A stretch of DNA of 64,000 nt from DUZB01 sp963747555 (GCA_963747555.1 CAVVFZ010000021.1:62001-126000), one strand, 5' to 3'. Shown: positions 32,759 through 41,509, counted from the first letter of the stretch. Made by a program: numbers and translations. The notes: generated by a model not told the origin, from the letters alone.

Positions 32759-33229
32759 TCAGGCCCTGACCACCAGAATTCCCTGCATTTTCTCATGCCT
32801 GTCACCGCAGATGGCGTTGCATGAAAAGGTGAAAGTCCCGGCTTTGTCCGCGACAAAGCTCACCAGGGTAGTCTTGCCCGGGTGAATGCCGTCTGTAATA
32901 AAGACTCCAAAATCCTTCAAACTGAATCCATGAACCACGTCACTGCTTCGAAGCCTGAATACCACCAGATCTCCTTTTGAAACAGTGATCACCGGTTTTT
33001 CAACCACCCCGTTGCGTTCCCCCGATGAAAGGACCTGGAAGGCATGTACATCACCGGAAATCCATCCCCTTTCAGCATTCCCGGTAAGGGTGAAGACCTT
33101 GGCGCCGGGAGGTATCTTTTCCTGCCATACCTCCCGATCATATGCACGAAGGCCAAGGGGCAGTCCTATAAGGATGGTGAGCATCACCAGGAGGATCACA
33201 AAATCCAATTTGTTTCTATTCTTTGCCAT
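32759..33229 (-). CDS. CuA-type cupredoxin, membrane anchored
   Basis: The 156-residue protein begins with one anchor helix (LDFVILLVMLTILIGLPLGL) and is otherwise a single cupredoxin. The CuA ligands are the His in SSDVVHGFSLKDFGV and CNAICGDRHEKM (C-x3-C-x3-H-x2-M) near the C-terminus, matching cytochrome oxidase subunit II. No oxidase catalytic subunit is in the window. The same CuA domain type is fused to the polyferredoxin at the operon end, so two CuA centres probably share the pathway. Confidence 0.85.
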   Translation of the reverse strand: MAKNRNKLDFVILLVMLTILIGLPLGLRAYDREVWQEKIPPGAKVFTLTGNAERGWISGDVHAFQVLSSGERNGVVEKPVITVSKGDLVVFRLRSSDVVHGFSLKDFGVFITDGIHPGKTTLVSFVADKAGTFTFSCNAICGDRHEKMQGILVVRA

Positions 33230-33270
33230 AACTTTCTCTCATCACGGATCTCTTGAGACCTTGTGAAAGC

Positions 33271-33720
33271 CTAATCCACAGGCATCATTCGTCCTGATTG
33301 TTTGTCAACGGCCAGATGGTCAACCACCTCGTTTGTCTTTGAGTATACATCAGCTTTATAAAAGCTTCCCGCGTCCTCAACCGGCCCAACCTTCAGATCC
33401 GGATTCAATCTCTCCACATGGCGCGACAAAATATTTCGAGCCTGGTCTTCGCTCATTGCTCCTCCGTTATTATAACTGCCGCCGGAAGAACCTCCGGGCC
33501 ACCAGCTTCCGGACCCTCTTTGCTGGGGGACGTAATCGGCTCCTCCCGGAGACCCGCCGAAACCACACGCCGCTCCGCCTCCACCGAATCCTCCGCCTAT
33601 GCCTCCGCCTCCTCTCCCGCAGGCCAGTGTTTGATAAGGCGACGCAAAAAAGAGAACCGCAAATCCGGCCAGTCCAACACACACCACTCCCAAACCCCAC
33701 GTCTTCAGATACTTTTTCAT
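33271..33720 (-). CDS. Exported glycine-rich protein with PepSY-like C-terminus
   Basis: The 149-residue protein has a signal peptide (WGLGVVCVGLAGFAVLFFAS) and a Gly-rich low-complexity stretch with two Cys (CGRGGGGIGGGF, GGGGAACGFGG). The C-terminal 60 residues (ARNILSRHVERLNPDLKVGP, YKADVYSKTNEVVDHLAVD) resemble a PepSY-like fold. ATG 33720 is preferred since GGAGGGG lies 8 bases upstream, over GTG 33726. It is the first gene of the copper/heme operon, 87 bp below a sigma-54 promoter. It may be a metallochaperone or structural cofactor; that is a guess. Confidence 0.72.
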   Translation of the reverse strand: MKKYLKTWGLGVVCVGLAGFAVLFFASPYQTLACGRGGGGIGGGFGGGGAACGFGGSPGGADYVPQQRGSGSWWPGGSSGGSYNNGGAMSEDQARNILSRHVERLNPDLKVGPVEDAGSFYKADVYSKTNEVVDHLAVDKQSGRMMPVD

Positions 33721-33806
33721 TTTCACCCCTCCACCTTTAATATGTTTGTATTCGTTTCCATCTTTGCATGTCCTTTTCCATTTACCTTCTGTTTTCCTAA
33801 TAGGTT

Positions 33807-33822
33807 AGCAAAGGCCGTGCCA
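33807..33822 (-). promoter_or_regulatory. Sigma-54 (-24/-12) promoter of the copper/heme operon
   Basis: On the minus strand the sequence is TGGCACGGCCTTTGCT, matching the RpoN consensus TGGCAC-N5-TTGCW at every conserved position. The expected start of transcription is about 12 bases further, giving a leader of about 75 nt before the ATG at 33720. An activator of the NtrC class would be needed; none is adjacent. Confidence 0.75.
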
Positions 33823-34008
33823 TACACGACTAATTTAGTATACAATACTGATTTCACTGATAAAGTATCCAAAGTGGATGCATCATAAAATCAGACAACT
33901 CCGCATCCAGAGAAAATAAGGGTAAAAAGTATCCACTATCCTTCGCTACTGCCACCAATATGGATACAAAATACCCATCTATTTTTCTTAGTCATTCCTG
34001 CATCCTCG

Positions 34009-34066
34009 GGAATTAGATGCAGTAAGGAAAAAGCCCTCATGGCGGAATGGTTTAGCTGAGTATAGA
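34009..34066. repeat. Partial copy of the covarying hairpin repeat family (right arm)
   Basis: GGGAATTAGATGCAGTAAGG, then AAAAAGCCCTCATGGCGGAA, parallels the right arm of the 35294 copy (GGAATTTAATGCGGCAAGGA then AAAAGACCTCATGACGGAAT). It lies directly before a full copy. Confidence 0.55.
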
Positions 34067-34093
34067 AACCATTGCCGGAAAACTTGTAGAATA

Positions 34094-34354
34094 GTATCCT
34101 ATTATTCAAGAATCCTGGCAGGAATGCAGTCGCGAGCTCTTTTTTGCTGCCGCATCTTGGATAAACCTTCATCGACCGCTGAGAGGCCCTTCTATGCTGG
34201 TACAACAAAATCCCTTGCGTTTCATCCTCTTGTCCGTACCAGCATAGAAGGGCCGGTGCTGCCATAGAAATCAGATGCGGCAGCAAAAAAGAGCTCGCGA
34301 TGGAATGGTTTTTCCGGGTCATCGTTCTGCTGCCAGGAAATTTGAATAAGATCC
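34094..34354. repeat. Covarying hairpin repeat, copy A
   Basis: An outer 28-bp perfect stem starts TCGCGAGCTCTTTTTTGCTG on the left and ends CAGCAAAAAAGAGCTCGCGA on the right. An inner perfect 19-bp stem GGCCCTTCTATGCTGGTAC/GTACCAGCATAGAAGGGCC closes a 32-base loop. The ends read TATTCAAGAATCCTGG and CCAGGAAATTTGAATAAGAT, an inverted pair. The copy sits between the divergent copper/heme operon and the tpi-like gene. Confidence 0.88.
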
Positions 34355-34457
34355 GTAGAATATGTTAAGGCTATACGATAATTCAGGAAGGATTATTTGT
34401 TGGCATTCCGGACGACTTTGAGGTGACATGTTGACTTATTTAAGGAGGTTGAAAAAC

Positions 34458-35240
34458 ATGACCGATTTGAATCATAGAAAGCCCTTTGCCTTAGCCAACT
34501 GGAAAATGGCTATGACAATCGAGGAAGGAAAGCGTTTTATAGGCCTTTTCCTCGAGCGGATCGGAGCCCTGGAGGATCTCGTACAAATCGTTTTGTGTCC
34601 TCCCTATACGGCGCTTTATGCCTTATCCGCAGCCATCGGCCGACACTCCCTTGAACTGGGGGCACAGAACCTCTGGGCCGGTTCGGGGAACACCCATACC
34701 GGAGAGATTTCTCCCCAACTTTTGGTCGATGCCGGATGCCGGTGGGTCATTCTCGGGCATTGGGAGGTCCGCCGAAGAACCGGTGAGACGGATGCAGAAG
34801 TCAACAAAAAAATGCATTCAGCCCTGCAGGCGGGACTCCGGGCAATTCTTATGATTGGCGAAGAGAAAGAGCAGCGGGGGCAGGCGGAAAGGGTGCTGGC
34901 GAACCGGCTTCCCGTGTTTTTGGCGGAGGCTGATCCCGAAGAGGTGGGGCACTCTGTTATCGTTTACGAACCGGAATGGACTATCGGGGCGCCGGAACCG
35001 GCTTCCCCTGATTATATCGCATCGGTCTGCGCCTTCATCCGGGAATGGATCGGACGGGAATACGGGCAGGAATCCGCAAAACAGGTTCGCATCATCTACG
35101 GTGGCGGCGTAAGTCCGGAATTCACCAAGGACCTTTTGGCTTCGCCGGATGTGGATGGGCTGGGAGCAGGAAGAAAAGGACGCGACCCTGATGCGTTTGC
35201 CCGGATTGTAAAAACCCTGGCGTCAAACAAAGGGACATGA
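34458..35240 (+). CDS. Triosephosphate isomerase family protein, divergent active-site surroundings
   Basis: The 260-residue TIM barrel interconverts phosphorylated aldose/ketose substrates. NWKM near residue 15 has the catalytic Lys, VILGHWEVRR has the His of the normal GHSERR (Ser is replaced by Trp), and IVYEPEWTIGAPEPAS has the Glu of YEPVWAIG. The phosphate loop is IIYGGGVSPE instead of YGGSV and the next is GLGAGRKG instead of GLVGGAS. These changes suggest a different substrate, for example a four-carbon phosphate, rather than a second housekeeping enzyme. ATG 34458 follows AAGGAGG. Confidence 0.85.
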   Translation: MTDLNHRKPFALANWKMAMTIEEGKRFIGLFLERIGALEDLVQIVLCPPYTALYALSAAIGRHSLELGAQNLWAGSGNTHTGEISPQLLVDAGCRWVILGHWEVRRRTGETDAEVNKKMHSALQAGLRAILMIGEEKEQRGQAERVLANRLPVFLAEADPEEVGHSVIVYEPEWTIGAPEPASPDYIASVCAFIREWIGREYGQESAKQVRIIYGGGVSPEFTKDLLASPDVDGLGAGRKGRDPDAFARIVKTLASNKGT

Positions 35241-35293
35241 AGATCTGGTTGTCGAACGCTCAAAAGCAGTGATTCCCACGAGAATATTTGACA

Positions 35294-35564
35294 TATCCTA
35301 CTTCAATTCAAAAAGCCTGGCAGAAATGCAGTCATGAGGTTGTTTTCCCTGCCGCATCTTGGATAAGACTTCCCAACATCTGATGGAGGTCCTTCATCGC
35401 AGGGTACATTGAACAGAATTTTGTCATACATTTACAATGGATTGTACCCTGCAGGGAAGGACCGTGGGCGCCAGCAGGAATTTAATGCGGCAAGGAAAAA
35501 GACCTCATGACGGAATGGCTCAGATGAACCCACAATCCAAACCAGGGGAATTTGAATAAGATGC
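35294..35564. repeat. Covarying hairpin repeat, copy B
   Basis: The outer stem is GTCATGAGGT with ACCTCATGAC, continued by TGCCGCAT with ATGCGGCA. The inner stem is GGTCCTTC...GCAGGGTACA with TGTACCCTGC...GAAGGACC. The bases differ from copy A at many paired positions, but pairing is kept. It lies between convergent tpi-like and E1 beta genes. Confidence 0.86.
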
Positions 35565-35577
35565 CATTTGACGTTTC

Positions 35578-36561
35578 CTACCGGTACGTAACGGCCCGCA
35601 CCGCCTCAATGACATCGGAGACCCTGGGCAACACGTAATCTTCAAGCGGGGGAGAAAAGGGTATGGGAACATCTTTGCCTGCGACACGTTTGATCGGGGC
35701 ATCCAGGTAATCAAACACCTCGTCCTGTATTCTGGCGGCAAGTTCCGCCCCGAATCCACCCGTCAGGCAGGCCTCGTGCACAATAACCGCCCGGTGCGTT
35801 TTTCGGATGGATTCAGCCACCAGCGCCATATCCAGGGGTTTGAGCGTTCTTAAGTCGACAACTTCGGCATCGATATTCAGGTTACCCAATGCACCAAGAG
35901 CCTCCAGGCAGAGATAAAAACCGGATCCGTAACTCAATAACGTAACATCCTTGCCGGTTCGTTTCACAGCGGCTTGTCCCAAAGGAATGGTGAAATCGCC
36001 TTTCGGTACGGGCCCCGTCTTGGCAAAAAGTTTCTTGTGCTGGAAAACCATGACCGGATCATCATCGCGGATGGCTGATTTGATCAGGCCTTTCACGTCC
36101 GCCGGCTCACTGGGCACCACGACCTTGAGCCCCGGCGTGTGAATGAACCAGGCTTCCAGGGATTGAGAGTGCTGCGCGGCGGCACGCAGGCCGGCGCCGT
36201 CGGGGCACCAGACCACCATCGGCACCTTCACCTGACCACCAAACATATAGCGTATTTTGGCTGTCTGATTGGTCAACTCATCCATGCAGCAGGTCACAAA
36301 ATCCGAAAAATGCAAATCAACAAAGGGCCGCATGCCGGTCATGGCGGAACCCAGCCCGACACCCACAATGCCCGTTTCGCTGATGGGCGTGTCGATGATC
36401 CGGCCCGGAAATTTTTCGGGAATCCCCTTAAACTGCCCGAATATTCCGGAATGGGCCGTCAGGTCCTCCCCCAGGATAAAGATGGTTTCATCCCGTGTCA
36501 TCTCTTCGTGCAGGGCCTCTGCCAGGGCTGCCGAACAGGTCATCATGCGATCAGACATCAT
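35578..36561 (-). CDS. 2-oxoacid (acetoin/pyruvate-type) dehydrogenase E1 beta subunit
   Basis: The 327-residue E1 beta subunit of thiamine-diphosphate-dependent complexes begins with ALAEALHEEMTRDETIFILG and has GLGSAMTGMRPFVDLHFSDF, the TPP-contacting Glu region in SETGIVGVGLG, and PDGAGLRAAAQHSQSLEAWF. The ending EDYVLPRVSDVIEAVRAV is usual. It forms a heterotetramer with the E1 alpha encoded 12 bp upstream. It is last in a six-gene minus-strand operon with a TRAP transporter. No E2 or E3 is present, so these subunits must borrow other ones or work as a stand-alone oxidoreductase. Confidence 0.92.
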   Translation of the reverse strand: MMSDRMMTCSAALAEALHEEMTRDETIFILGEDLTAHSGIFGQFKGIPEKFPGRIIDTPISETGIVGVGLGSAMTGMRPFVDLHFSDFVTCCMDELTNQTAKIRYMFGGQVKVPMVVWCPDGAGLRAAAQHSQSLEAWFIHTPGLKVVVPSEPADVKGLIKSAIRDDDPVMVFQHKKLFAKTGPVPKGDFTIPLGQAAVKRTGKDVTLLSYGSGFYLCLEALGALGNLNIDAEVVDLRTLKPLDMALVAESIRKTHRAVIVHEACLTGGFGAELAARIQDEVFDYLDAPIKRVAGKDVPIPFSPPLEDYVLPRVSDVIEAVRAVTYR

Positions 36562-36573
36562 TGAACTCCTCTC

Positions 36574-37548
36574 TCAGCCTTGATTATTGACGAACAGGTC
36601 CTGCATAGCTTCCCGTGGATCGGGAAAAGGGCTCTCTTCAGCAAACGCAAACGCATCGGCCAATTCCGCTTCCACCTCGGCCCATATTTTCTCTTTCAAG
36701 GTCGGAGTCAGCATGCCGTTGCGGGTCAGATCATCGGCAAACCGTTTGATAGGATCGTTCTTATTCTTCCAGTCTGCAATTTCCTCTCCACTACGGTACG
36801 CCTGAGGGTCGCCCTCGTAATGCCCTCGGATACGATAGGTTCTACTTTCAATCAGGCTGGGTCCCTCCCCTTTGCGCGCCCGTTCCACCGCATTTTGGGC
36901 AGCGTCTCTCACCTGGAGCAAATCATTTCCGTCCACTGTAATTCCGGGCATATTGTAGGCGGCAGCCCGGCTGCTCATATCTCTCACTGAGCAGGCATAG
37001 CCCTGGGGCGTTGTCGAGGCGTATTGATTGTTTTCGACCACAAAGACCACCGGCAGTTTCCAGATACAGGACATATTCATGGCCTCATGCACGGTGCCCC
37101 GATTGGCGGCCCCATCCCCGAAGAAGCAAACCGCCACCTGATCGGTCTTGCGCATCTTAATGGAAAACCCGGCTCCGGTGATAATCGGCAATCCACCGCC
37201 CACCACCCCGTTGGCGCCCAATATGCCCAAAGAAAAATCGGCGATGTGCATGGAACCGCCTTTGCCTTTGCAATAGCCCGTCTTCTTCCCGAACAATTCA
37301 GCGGCCATCTTCTTCAAATCGGCCCCTTTGCTGATCATGTGCCCATGGCCGCGATGGGTGGTGGTCAGATAGTCATCCGCCCGCAAACACGAACATACCC
37401 CCACAGCCGACGCCTCCTGACCGATAGACAGATGGATGAACCCTGGAATTTTCGATGCGGCAAACAACTCGCCGGCCAGCGTCTCAAATTGGCGAATCGT
37501 CACCATCTTGCGGTAGTAGGATAAATACTTCTGATCCTGTTTGCTCAT
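36574..37548 (-). CDS. 2-oxoacid (acetoin/pyruvate-type) dehydrogenase E1 alpha subunit
   Basis: The 324-residue subunit carries the TPP-binding motif CFFGDGAANRGTVHEAMNMS then VVFVVENNQYASTTPQGYAC (GDG...NN). The N-terminal THRGHGHMISKGADLKKMAA and KGGSMHIADFSLGILGANGV are E1 alpha landmarks. RIRGHYEGDPQAYRS matches acetoin-type members rather than branched-chain ones, but the substrate is not certain. It is translated just before E1 beta and only 3 bp after the membrane-protein gene. Confidence 0.92.
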   Translation of the reverse strand: MSKQDQKYLSYYRKMVTIRQFETLAGELFAASKIPGFIHLSIGQEASAVGVCSCLRADDYLTTTHRGHGHMISKGADLKKMAAELFGKKTGYCKGKGGSMHIADFSLGILGANGVVGGGLPIITGAGFSIKMRKTDQVAVCFFGDGAANRGTVHEAMNMSCIWKLPVVFVVENNQYASTTPQGYACSVRDMSSRAAAYNMPGITVDGNDLLQVRDAAQNAVERARKGEGPSLIESRTYRIRGHYEGDPQAYRSGEEIADWKNKNDPIKRFADDLTRNGMLTPTLKEKIWAEVEAELADAFAFAEESPFPDPREAMQDLFVNNQG

Positions 37549-37551
37549 CCA

Positions 37552-38376
37552 TTACTCCTTTGTTTTCGGCCGCCCAGTGCCCTTCGCGTATCGACTGAGC
37601 AGTCCGTCTATCGTGCGAAAGACAAACAGGTAAGCCGTTGCCGCGGCGAAAGATATCAACGTCCCCACATAAATGCCATGGATCGGATACACGATGGACA
37701 CACACAACGAATAGATAATTAAAGATCCCAGGCCCAGAGGGAAGTTTTTTATGATCGTGTGGACGTGCTCTTTGTCATACGTCAGATGCACAATCAAAAT
37801 CAGGGGCAACAGGGTGATGGGAAAGGCAGAGAAGAGGCCGGCCCACCTGGGACCCACAAATTTTGCCGTTCCTGTAATCATGAGGAGGATAAAGGCCGCT
37901 AAGAACGCCCTGAAAAATAAGATCTTCGGCGTCAGTTGGATCCTGTTTTGTATGGTTACGTTCTTCACCTCTTTAAATAAATAGACAAACAAAAATACCG
38001 AAGCCACCGGAATCAATACTGCCAAAATTTTACCGGGCCGGATGAAATGCAAGAGCCAGATCGCGACAAGATATCCGGCAATGGCCAAAACGCAAGAGCC
38101 AAGGGTATTAAAACGTTTAAAGAAAAGGCTGGCTCTGAAATAAAAATAAACAAAAGACTGGGTGGCAACCAGCCCCATCATGGTATATACGGCACTGCTT
38201 GAAGCAAATTCCGAACTGTTCTCCAGCCCGATGAAAAACAGAGCAATGGCGGCCCCCAAAGGATATCCGGACAGAATGCCGGCGACCCTGGGACTGACAC
38301 GCTCCGCCACAAGGGAGAGCAGCAATACCACGGTCACGGTAACCAAAAGCTTTATGAGAAAAAAGATCCCTGCCAT
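37552..38376 (-). CDS. Integral membrane protein with two-fold repeat
   Basis: The family was not identified. The 274-residue protein has about eight predicted membrane helices. Two similar halves are visible: ERVSPRVAGILSGYPLGAAI in the first and FVGPRWAGLFSAFPITLLPL in the second (P-R-x-A-G-L/I-x-S-x-x-P). It starts 4 bp after dctM stops and ends 3 bp before E1 alpha, so it belongs to the transporter/E1 operon. It might export or import the same substrate, or a product. ATG 38376 is used to avoid overlap with dctM. Confidence 0.72.
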   Translation of the reverse strand: MAGIFFLIKLLVTVTVVLLLSLVAERVSPRVAGILSGYPLGAAIALFFIGLENSSEFASSSAVYTMMGLVATQSFVYFYFRASLFFKRFNTLGSCVLAIAGYLVAIWLLHFIRPGKILAVLIPVASVFLFVYLFKEVKNVTIQNRIQLTPKILFFRAFLAAFILLMITGTAKFVGPRWAGLFSAFPITLLPLILIVHLTYDKEHVHTIIKNFPLGLGSLIIYSLCVSIVYPIHGIYVGTLISFAAATAYLFVFRTIDGLLSRYAKGTGRPKTKE

Positions 38377-38380
38377 GACG

Positions 38381-39670
38381 CTACGGCGTATACAACCCTG
38401 CCGCAACCGGCAGGTATAAAGAGAGAATGGGAAACAGGGTGATGATGATCAACACTATGACATCCATGATTACAAAAGGAATCGCCTCTTTGGCGACGGA
38501 GTCCACATCTCCTTTTATCAAGTTGGCCGCGGTAAACAGATTGACCCCCACCGGGGGGGTTGCCTGACCGATGGCCAGGGCGGAAATAAAAATAACGCCA
38601 TACCACAAAGGATCGACCCCGAATGCGGCCAGGACCGGCATCAGGATCGGCATGATCAGATACGAAATGGAGATTGCATCCAATATCATACCTAAGCCCA
38701 GCAACAAAAAATTCACCAGGATAATCATGACTACGGCATTGGGCGATATCTTGATAATAGCGTTTGCCGTCAAATCGATCACCCCGATCACCGATGCGGC
38801 CCAGGTAAAGATCCCCGCAAACACCACAAGAAACATGATAACGGAACTCGTGACGCTGGCATCCACCAGTATCCTGATAAGATCACGCCAGGTGATGGAG
38901 TGGTATACAAAAACGGCCACGAAGAGGCTGTAGAAAACGGCCACAACCGCTGCCTCGGTGGGCGTGAATATCCCGGCATAAATTCCCCCCAGGATAATAA
39001 TCGGGGTGAGGATAGCCCAGATGGACTGCTTTAAGGCGATCAAAATTTCTTTCGCGTTCCCGCGCTTTTCGAGGCCCTTATACCCTCTTCTTCGCGAAAT
39101 GATATAGGCCACCACGACCGTCCCGACGCCCGTAACAAGACCGGGGATAATCCCCGCAACAAAGAGGGCGCTCACCGATACGCTGGTAATATTTCCATAG
39201 ATGATAAAGGCAATGCTCGGGGGCAGGATGATGGACAGGTCGGATGAATTGGCGATGGTGGCGCCGGCAAAACTCTTTCCATATCCATGCCTTATCATGG
39301 GTGCAAGAAGGATGAGTCCCACGGCTGCCGTGGTTGCCGGTCCGGAGCCGGAAAGCGCCCCCCAGAACATGCAGGTAAGCACGGCCACCATGGCCAGGCC
39401 GCCCACCATCTTCCCCACGACCAGTTCAAAGAAATGGGCGATCGTCGCGGCAAGTCCTGCTTTTTCAAGGATAACCCCGGCCAAAACGAAAAATGGGATC
39501 GCAAGGAGGGGAAACGATGCAATGCCCGTGGAAAAATTCACCCCCAACATCCCAATGCCCAGATCAAACTGAATAATGGTGACCACCGCAGCGATCCCAA
39601 GGCACGTTCCAATAGGGACACCCATGGCCATAAGGAGGAGAAACACCACGGAAATCAACAAGATCTCCAT
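38381..39670 (-). CDS. dctM: TRAP transporter large permease (DctM type)
   Basis: The 429-residue protein with about twelve membrane helices is the ion-driven translocation subunit of a TRAP transporter. FPLLAIPFFVLAGVILEKAG, FWGALSGSGPATTAAVG and SSDLSIILPPSIAFIIYGN are DctM signatures, as are PTEAAVVAVFYSLFV and AIGQATPPVGVNLFTAANL. The ATG overlaps the dctQ stop (TAATG), giving translational coupling. Confidence 0.95.
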   Translation of the reverse strand: MEILLISVVFLLLMAMGVPIGTCLGIAAVVTIIQFDLGIGMLGVNFSTGIASFPLLAIPFFVLAGVILEKAGLAATIAHFFELVVGKMVGGLAMVAVLTCMFWGALSGSGPATTAAVGLILLAPMIRHGYGKSFAGATIANSSDLSIILPPSIAFIIYGNITSVSVSALFVAGIIPGLVTGVGTVVVAYIISRRRGYKGLEKRGNAKEILIALKQSIWAILTPIIILGGIYAGIFTPTEAAVVAVFYSLFVAVFVYHSITWRDLIRILVDASVTSSVIMFLVVFAGIFTWAASVIGVIDLTANAIIKISPNAVVMIILVNFLLLGLGMILDAISISYLIMPILMPVLAAFGVDPLWYGVIFISALAIGQATPPVGVNLFTAANLIKGDVDSVAKEAIPFVIMDVIVLIIITLFPILSLYLPVAAGLYTP

Positions 39671-40161
39671 TATTCGTCCGCCCCCTTGCTCCCCAATCCC
39701 TCTAATTTGGAGAAGGCATCCCTGTAAATGCCCCTGAAGACAAAAATGGAAAAGATGGGAACGCCGATGTAATAGATCCATACGGGGATGGCCAAGGCCG
39801 GAGAGGTCGATTGAAAAAGAGTGAATTCATCGTATATGGCCTGGATTATGTAGATATCAACGAAGAGGAAGAGGATGGCGCTCATGCCGGAGCCGAAGAG
39901 GATGGCGACCTTTTTGAATTTAACAGGGAAAAGATTATAAAGCGTTACCATTCCAAGCTGGGCGCCCCGCTCAAAAGCGATTCCGGAACCGACAACGGTC
40001 ATCCAGACAAAGAGATTGATTGTAATCTCCTCGGTTGCCGCAAAAGAAAAATGAAATAAATAGCGACTGAGCACATTGATAAAGGCAATAGCGGCCATGG
40101 TAAAAAGCAGAATGGCGGCTATCCAGTGATCGATTCTGATGCGCTGTTTTGTCTGTTCCAT
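39670..40161 (-). CDS. dctQ: TRAP transporter small permease (DctQ type)
   Basis: The 163-residue protein has four membrane helices: HWIAAILLFTMAAIAFINVL, EEITINLFVWMTVVGSGIAF, VAILFGSGMSAILFLFVDI and PVWIYYIGVPIFSIFVFRG. The helix-2 region with a conserved Glu pair (ATEEITINLF) fits DctQ. It pairs with DctM and the binding protein dctP upstream. ATG 40161 has GGAAGA upstream. Confidence 0.92.
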   Translation of the reverse strand: MEQTKQRIRIDHWIAAILLFTMAAIAFINVLSRYLFHFSFAATEEITINLFVWMTVVGSGIAFERGAQLGMVTLYNLFPVKFKKVAILFGSGMSAILFLFVDIYIIQAIYDEFTLFQSTSPALAIPVWIYYIGVPIFSIFVFRGIYRDAFSKLEGLGSKGADE

Positions 40162-40250
40162 TGATCTTCTTCCCCGTAAATACAATTCGGAAATATCACA
40201 GCCTTGATACGCCCGCAAAAAAGGGTTTACGGGCGCATCAATACACGGCT

Positions 40251-41336
40251 CTACTTCTTACCCATATCGGTCAGGGCTTTTTCATACAGACCTTTCCCTA
40301 TCTCAGGCACCCACTTTTCATAGAGAGATTTTGTGGCGTCGATGAAGGCATTTCGATTTTCATCCGTCAAAAAGGTAACCGTCATCCCCTTGCTTTCCAT
40401 AAATTTGACGGGATCGGGAACCTTCATGGTATAGTTGAATTCATTTTTCAAAATATTCATCGATACATCCCCATCGAGTCCGGCGCGGCAGAGGGCCTTT
40501 TCAAATCTGGCCGATTCTGCGGCTGCATCTCGGATCGCCTTTTGAATATCCTTGGGGAAGGTATCCCATTCCTTCTTATTCCAGTATATGATCAAAGGGT
40601 CCACGAGGTAATTCCAGAAGGTGACATATTTTTGGTATTGCCAGATCTGCACGGGAATCAGAACACCCACGGGATTTTCCTGGCCGTCCACAACACCCTG
40701 CTGGAAGGCGGTTACCGCATCGCCCCAGTTCATATTGACGGGGTCGGCCCCCAACTGTCTGTAAATATCAATAAAGATGGGGCTGCCCACAACCCGGAGT
40801 CTCAGTCCCTTGAGGTCTTCAGGCTTCTCGATAGCGCGTTTGCTGTTGGTAACCTGCCTGAATCCGTTCTCGGCCCAAGCAAGCCCTATCAGACCTTTTT
40901 TCTCCATCACTTCAAATATGGCCTTTCCGGTCTGGCCATTTTCCATCTTGTCGAGGTTTTCAAAGGTATTGATAAAAAAAGGGAGGGAGAAGATATTCAT
41001 CTCAGGCATGACCGAAGCCGAATTAATGGTAGATTCATAGGCGCAGTCGATAACGCCCTTGGCCACCATCTGCGGGGATTTCAATTGCGCCCCTTTCAAT
41101 AGCGCACTGCCGAAATAGGGTTTGATATTGATCTGACCGTTTGTCTTCTGCTTCACCAGTTCCGCAAATTTAACGGCCCCCATCCCCCAGTAGAATTGGG
41201 GACCCACGTTGAGTGTCATTTTGTACTCCTTCTTATACTTGCCTGCCTCACTCCGGGGCAAAAAGAGCACAGACACGGATACACAAACGACCGCAACCAG
41301 CAACATTTTGAGATACCGATGATTTTTCAACATCAT
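40251..41336 (-). CDS. dctP: TRAP transporter solute-binding protein (DctP type)
   Basis: The 361-residue periplasmic binding protein captures a carboxylate and hands it to DctQM. The signal peptide is MLLVAVVCVSVSVLFLPRSE. VIDCAYESTINSASVMPEMN, LPFFINTFENLDKMENG and NMNWGDAVTAFQQGVVDGQE are DctP features, and the carboxylate-binding Arg lies in LRLRVVGSPIF. It is the first gene of the six-gene operon running to E1 beta, so the ligand may be, or lead to, the E1 substrate. AAAGGAG precedes the start. Confidence 0.94.
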   Translation of the reverse strand: MMLKNHRYLKMLLVAVVCVSVSVLFLPRSEAGKYKKEYKMTLNVGPQFYWGMGAVKFAELVKQKTNGQINIKPYFGSALLKGAQLKSPQMVAKGVIDCAYESTINSASVMPEMNIFSLPFFINTFENLDKMENGQTGKAIFEVMEKKGLIGLAWAENGFRQVTNSKRAIEKPEDLKGLRLRVVGSPIFIDIYRQLGADPVNMNWGDAVTAFQQGVVDGQENPVGVLIPVQIWQYQKYVTFWNYLVDPLIIYWNKKEWDTFPKDIQKAIRDAAAESARFEKALCRAGLDGDVSMNILKNEFNYTMKVPDPVKFMESKGMTVTFLTDENRNAFIDATKSLYEKWVPEIGKGLYEKALTDMGKK

Positions 41337-41509
41337 AATATTACTCCTTTCTTTTTTAGGTTGTTTTCTACTTGTTGGCGACTTGTTCGTTGTTCACCTC
41401 CCTTTCGTCCGCAGATTCCCGCATAAACAATGCACTTCCCTTCCCCTGTTTCTTTGTCCCCCATACCGCATCCATCACCTGGAAATTCCTTACGGTCTTC
41501 TTTTAACCA

